A DNA stretch of 64,000 nucleotides from Chryseobacterium rhizosphaerae (GTDB lineage Bacteria; Bacteroidota; Bacteroidia; Flavobacteriales; Weeksellaceae): positions 115,147 to 179,146 of the forward strand of contig NZ_QNUF01000009.1 of the NCBI RefSeq assembly GCF_003385455.1, read 5' to 3'. Shown piece by piece: positions 60,460 through 64,000 of this stretch. The notes beneath the pieces were generated by a model. It was not told the origin of the DNA and ran no database searches. It saw only the letters and a list, made by a program, of their open reading frames with translations. Position 1 is the first letter of the stretch. Every line of letters starts with the position of its first letter. Position numbers and translations under genes: made by a program.

Positions 60460-61791
60460 TTATTTTGCAAATCTTACAGACATTTTTCTGTCAGCAGCTC
60501 TCTCAGCATCAGAAGCTTTAGCATCTACTGTAGCAAATTTACTTCCGTAACCTTCTGCTCCAAGTACTTGTGCTCCAACTCCTGCTTTAGCCAAAGCAGC
60601 TTTGATATAGTCAGCTCTTGCCTGAGATAGTTTTACATTAGAAGCTTCGTTTCCTGTTTTATCAGTATATCCCCCGATTTTAACTTTAGCATCCGGGAAA
60701 GCTTTTAAAATAGCAACAAGGTTATCTAATTGTCCTTGTGAACCTGCTTCTAAGTTTGTAGAACTTCCCATTTTAAAATTAACATGGTCAAAGTCATACC
60801 ACTTATCTTTCAATGCAGCATCATCCGCTGCATTTTTATAACCGCCAGATTTCAGGAATGAAATCATCTGATCTTCAAGACCTCCTTTGTAACCTTTTAG
60901 CATTACTCCGTTCAGGTCAATGTTTTCATCTGTTTTAACAGTAGCCGGAGCAGGGGTTGCAGTTCCAGTCGTAGCTGCTGTATCCACAGTAGTACCAGTT
61001 GCTGTTGAATCAGACGCAGCTGTAGTGGTCGTTGTCGTCTGTTTTTTCTCGCACTGTTTCCATAAGAAATATCCGGCTGCAATTAATAATAAAAGCGGAA
61101 GCAACCATTTCCAGATTGAGCCACCGCCTTCATTGTTATTGTTATTATTGTTAAATTGCTCTCTTACCTCTCTTGCTCCTTCAGAAACACTTTCTCTGGC
61201 TGTAGCAACACCTTCGGCGATGTTGTCCTTAGCAGTAGAAGTTACTGATGAAACGGTTTCTTTAGCCTGGCCAAACCAATTTTCAGCACCTAAACCAAAA
61301 GAAGCTAAAGAAAGACCTGCTGGCAGTAAAGAAGAGATAATGCCTTTCTGATCATTCAATAAACCGGAAATCCCTGAAGCTCCAAGGTTATTATCTGTTG
61401 CATATTTCCCAACAGTACCTACAGTAGCTCCTGTTACCAGATTTAATAGGGAACCTGCAGTATTATTGCTGACTCCTGAAAAACTGGCAATGGAATTTAC
61501 AAGTCCACCCACCTTATCTCCAAAAAGAGAAGATAATAAGCTGGTAATAATAGGATTACTGGATGATCCACCCAATAAATTTCCTAATATGCCGCTTGAA
61601 GAGGCCTTCGTTATTGCATCCAATACACCAGGATTGTCTGCATTATTGGCTAATCCGCCTACTACGGCAGGCAATAAACCACCAATTGCTTTAGAAATAC
61701 CGGATTCACTTTCTCCAAACTGCGATGCAGCCTGCGAAACCAAAGCGGGACCTAATTGTCCTTTAATTAAATCAATGACATTTAAAGACAT
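60460..61791 (-). CDS. DUF937-OmpA fusion protein
   Basis: 443 residues. Residues 1-185 are a Ser/Gly/Leu-rich DUF937 (YidB-like) domain. A membrane segment (WKWLLPLLLLIAAGYFLW) follows near 230, then a Thr/Ala-rich linker and a C-terminal OmpA peptidoglycan-binding domain (VKIGGYTDKTGNEASNVKLSQARADYI). No signal peptide is seen; topology would place the OmpA part in the periplasm. Role probably in envelope anchoring. Confidence 0.85.
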   Translation of the reverse strand: MSLNVIDLIKGQLGPALVSQAASQFGESESGISKAIGGLLPAVVGGLANNADNPGVLDAITKASSSGILGNLLGGSSSNPIITSLLSSLFGDKVGGLVNSIASFSGVSNNTAGSLLNLVTGATVGTVGKYATDNNLGASGISGLLNDQKGIISSLLPAGLSLASFGLGAENWFGQAKETVSSVTSTAKDNIAEGVATARESVSEGAREVREQFNNNNNNNEGGGSIWKWLLPLLLLIAAGYFLWKQCEKKQTTTTTTAASDSTATGTTVDTAATTGTATPAPATVKTDENIDLNGVMLKGYKGGLEDQMISFLKSGGYKNAADDAALKDKWYDFDHVNFKMGSSTNLEAGSQGQLDNLVAILKAFPDAKVKIGGYTDKTGNEASNVKLSQARADYIKAALAKAGVGAQVLGAEGYGSKFATVDAKASDAERAADRKMSVRFAK

Positions 61792-61910
61792 AATAATAAA
61801 TTTTTTTGGATTAATGTTGTGATAAATTTAAACAAAAATCCGTCCAAAAGTCACTTTTTTTTGAATATTTCTTTAGAAATTAATGATTTTTTTTGAAATT
61901 ATTAAAATTT

Positions 61911-63386
61911 TTAATAAGCTTTTGCGAATAATACACGTCTCTTAGAAGGTTTTCCTGAGATCATAGAAACCCCTTCTTCCACATCATCATCCAAAGGAAT
62001 ACATCTGATGGTAGCTTTAGTTTCGTCCTTGATCTGCTCTTCTTCTTCTGCAGTACCGTCCCAATGTGCATAAATGAAACCTCCTTTTTCTTCTAAAACT
62101 TTTTTAAACTCTTCATAAGTATCTACTTGAGTGATATTTTCTTTTCTGAAGTTTAAAGCTTTCGTATAAAGATCTTCCTGTATAGTCTTTAATAATTCTT
62201 CGATATAAGAATCTAACCCTTCAATAGAGTGTGACTGCTTAGTAAGATTGTCTCTTCTTGCGATTTCTACAGACTTGTTTTCAAGATCTTTTGGTCCTAT
62301 TGCTATTCTTACAGGGACACCTTTCAATTCGTATTCTGCAAATTTCCAGCCCGGTTTATTCTGAGTGTCATTGTCAAATTTCACAGAAATACCTTTGGCT
62401 TTTAGTTTAGCCTGGATATCTAAAGCCACTTCACTAATCTGGTTCAGCTGTTCGTCTCCTTTGAAAATAGGCACAATAACCACCTGGATAGGGGCCAGAG
62501 TTGGAGGCAATACCAATCCGAAATCATCAGAGTGAGTCATGATCAACGCTCCCATTAAACGGGTTGAAGTTCCCCATGAAGTAGCCCATGCATGTTCTAT
62601 TTTTCCTTCTTTGTTGGTGAATTTTACATCAAATGCTTTTGCGAAATTCTGACCCAGGAAGTGAGAGGTTCCTGCCTGAAGAGCTTTCCCATCCTGCATT
62701 AATGCTTCAATACAATAGGTTTCATCTGCTCCTGCAAATCTTTCAGATGGTGTTTTTAAACCTCTTACAACCGGCATAGCCATGAATTTCTCTGCGAAGT
62801 CTGCATATACATCGTTCATTTTTTCAGCTTCTTCTACAGCTTCATCTTTGGTAGCATGAGCCGTATGTCCTTCCTGCCATAAAAACTCTGCAGTTCTAAG
62901 GAATAAACGGGTTCTCATTTCCCAACGTACAACATTCGCCCACTGGTTGATCAATATCGGTAAATCTCTGTAAGATTGAATCCAGTTTTTATAGGTATTC
63001 CAGATAATCGCTTCAGAAGTAGGACGTACAATAAGCTCTTCTTCAAGCTTAGCATCAGGATCTACAATCAGTTTGTGCGGATTATTTGGATCTGTTTTTA
63101 ATCTGTAATGGGTAACTACGGCACATTCTTTTGCAAAACCTTCCGCATTCTTTTCCTCTGCCTCAAACAAGCTTTTGGGCACAAAAAGCGGGAAATATGC
63201 ATTAACGTGACCTGTTTCTTTGAATCTTTTATCCATTTCATCACGCATTTTTTCCCAGATTGCATAGCCATATGGTTTGATCACCATACATCCACGCACT
63301 CCTGAATTTTCAGCTAAATCAGCTTTTACAACCAACTCATTATACCATTTGCTGTAATCTTCGCTTCTTGAGGTTAATTTTGCCAT
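61911..63386 (-). CDS. proS: Prolyl-tRNA synthetase, short archaeal/eukaryotic type
   Basis: 491 residues without the editing insertion of the long bacterial form. Class II motifs are [19 protein letters not shown] (motif 1 region), [26 protein letters not shown] (motif 2) and [24 protein letters not shown] (motif 3). This short form is common in Bacteroidota. It is monocistronic and divergent from the lipoprotein gene at the window end. Confidence 0.95.
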   Translation of the reverse strand: MAKLTSRSEDYSKWYNELVVKADLAENSGVRGCMVIKPYGYAIWEKMRDEMDKRFKETGHVNAYFPLFVPKSLFEAEEKNAEGFAKECAVVTHYRLKTDPNNPHKLIVDPDAKLEEELIVRPTSEAIIWNTYKNWIQSYRDLPILINQWANVVRWEMRTRLFLRTAEFLWQEGHTAHATKDEAVEEAEKMNDVYADFAEKFMAMPVVRGLKTPSERFAGADETYCIEALMQDGKALQAGTSHFLGQNFAKAFDVKFTNKEGKIEHAWATSWGTSTRLMGALIMTHSDDFGLVLPPTLAPIQVVIVPIFKGDEQLNQISEVALDIQAKLKAKGISVKFDNDTQNKPGWKFAEYELKGVPVRIAIGPKDLENKSVEIARRDNLTKQSHSIEGLDSYIEELLKTIQEDLYTKALNFRKENITQVDTYEEFKKVLEEKGGFIYAHWDGTAEEEEQIKDETKATIRCIPLDDDVEEGVSMISGKPSKRRVLFAKAY

Positions 63387-63530
63387 TATTTTTTAAAATT
63401 TTTTTAACTTTTGTACATTATTGTTATCTAAAAATAAAAATCTATTTTTGATAGATTTATTTACCAGTCTTTTGGTACATTTTTGGTACAGATTGCAAAT
63501 ATAATTTAATTTAAAAATTTTTACGTTATC

Positions 63531-64000
63531 ATGAAAAGAAATATACATAAAAATTTGCTTGGCCTGCTTAAATCTAAAGGGATTTTAGCCGTTTCAGGCG
63601 GATTATTGCTTATGTCTTGTGGTGCTCAGATGGGAGGGTATAGCGAGACAGACGGGGTTTATTATGACCCTAACAAGGATACGCTGCCGGAAGGAGTGAT
63701 CATTAATGGTAGCGGAAACAGAGTAGGCGAATATTATGACTACTATCAGGATTCTAACGTGATTCAGAATGCACAGGAGAATTCAAGAGACCAACAAAAT
63801 AAATATAACGAATGGAGCGGTACGAATCCAAGCTGGAATACCAATGCAACAGATTCCGATTGGGGAATGTATGCAGGCTCTCAAACCAACTATTATGACA
63901 ACTCATGGGGATATGGATCTCCTTGGGGCTGGTACGGTGGCTATAGCCCATATTGGGGCTGGAACCGTGGCTGGGGTTGGAATATGGGATTGTCCTGGGG
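63531..64000 (+). CDS. Trp/Tyr/Gly-rich lipoprotein, 3'-truncated by window edge
   Basis: The frame opens at ATG 63531 and runs off the end of the window with at least 156 residues. It has an N-terminal hydrophobic signal with lipobox LLMSCG (Cys near 30). Beyond residue 100 the sequence is dominated by Trp, Tyr, Gly, Asn and Ser (for example WGYGSPWGWYGGY). It is probably an outer-membrane lipoprotein; I do not recognise a named family. It is divergent from proS. Confidence 0.8.
   Translation, partial: MKRNIHKNLLGLLKSKGILAVSGGLLLMSCGAQMGGYSETDGVYYDPNKDTLPEGVIINGSGNRVGEYYDYYQDSNVIQNAQENSRDQQNKYNEWSGTNPSWNTNATDSDWGMYAGSQTNYYDNSWGYGSPWGWYGGYSPYWGWNRGWGWNMGLSW

Overview
The window reads as chromosome from a Chryseobacterium-like member of the Flavobacteriia (Bacteroidota). 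It is AT-rich. Promoters fit the Bacteroidota TTG / TAnnTTTG pattern. One protein carries a type IX secretion (T9SS) C-terminal sorting domain. There is a yeast-type ketol-acid reductoisomerase, a DnaG whose zinc ligands are replaced, and several Bacteroidota-only families (BT_3928-like, duplicated DUF1599, DUF5686-like). This is inference from gene content; no 16S gene is present. I saw no tRNA, rRNA, CRISPR array, insertion sequence or prophage gene.

Layout. 1-4.9 kb: 3' part of an L-serine ammonia-lyase, an intergenic stretch with dispersed palindromes, tyrA behind a Tyr-codon leader peptide and terminator, and three uncharacterised genes. 5.0-10.1 kb: a class I lanthipeptide cluster on the minus strand (DoxX-like membrane protein, precursor, LanB, LanC). 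10.4-16.9 kb: a CPA2-type antiporter, a small outer-membrane protein, a LytS/LytR-type two-component pair, alanine dehydrogenase and tsaE. 17.2-20.0 kb: dnaG and clpP. 20.0-23.0 kb: a cobalamin riboswitch upstream of a T9SS-sorted protein built from two related domains, then a phytase-like esterase lipoprotein. 23.1-27.2 kb: tpiA, a TerB-like protein, a BT_3928-like protein, DUF1599 and, divergently, folP. 27.2-34.8 kb: ilvE-ilvD-ilvB-ilvN-ilvC-ilvA, preceded by two consecutive leader-peptide attenuators. 34.9-45.5 kb: M28 peptidase, DUF5686-like outer-membrane protein, di-haem peroxidase, PhoX-like lipoprotein and alaS. 45.8-48.3 kb: ECF sigma factor, zinc-motif putative anti-sigma factor, RclC-like membrane protein and an MsrA-MsrB fusion. 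48.5-53.3 kb: an unusual AAA protein, an FAD oxidoreductase, prfB and a DedA protein. 53.4-64.0 kb: alpha/beta hydrolase, TPR-Crp-SRPBCC group, DUF808 protein, dnaJ and grpE, mntH behind a DtxR/MntR-like operator, a DUF937-OmpA protein, proS and the start of a Trp/Tyr/Gly-rich lipoprotein.

The most notable points are these. (i) A family of intergenic elements is built from 7-base units that drift in sequence but keep a strict 7-base phase for 100-250 bp; it occurs at six or more sites and shares 10-13-base words on both strands. (ii) The ilv operon has two attenuators in series, and tyrA has a third leader peptide. Both outer leaders start where transcription is predicted to start, so they are probably translated from leaderless RNA. 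(iii) A cobalamin riboswitch precedes a surface protein of unknown function. (iv) The lanthipeptide precursor has a core with exactly six Ser/Thr and six Cys.
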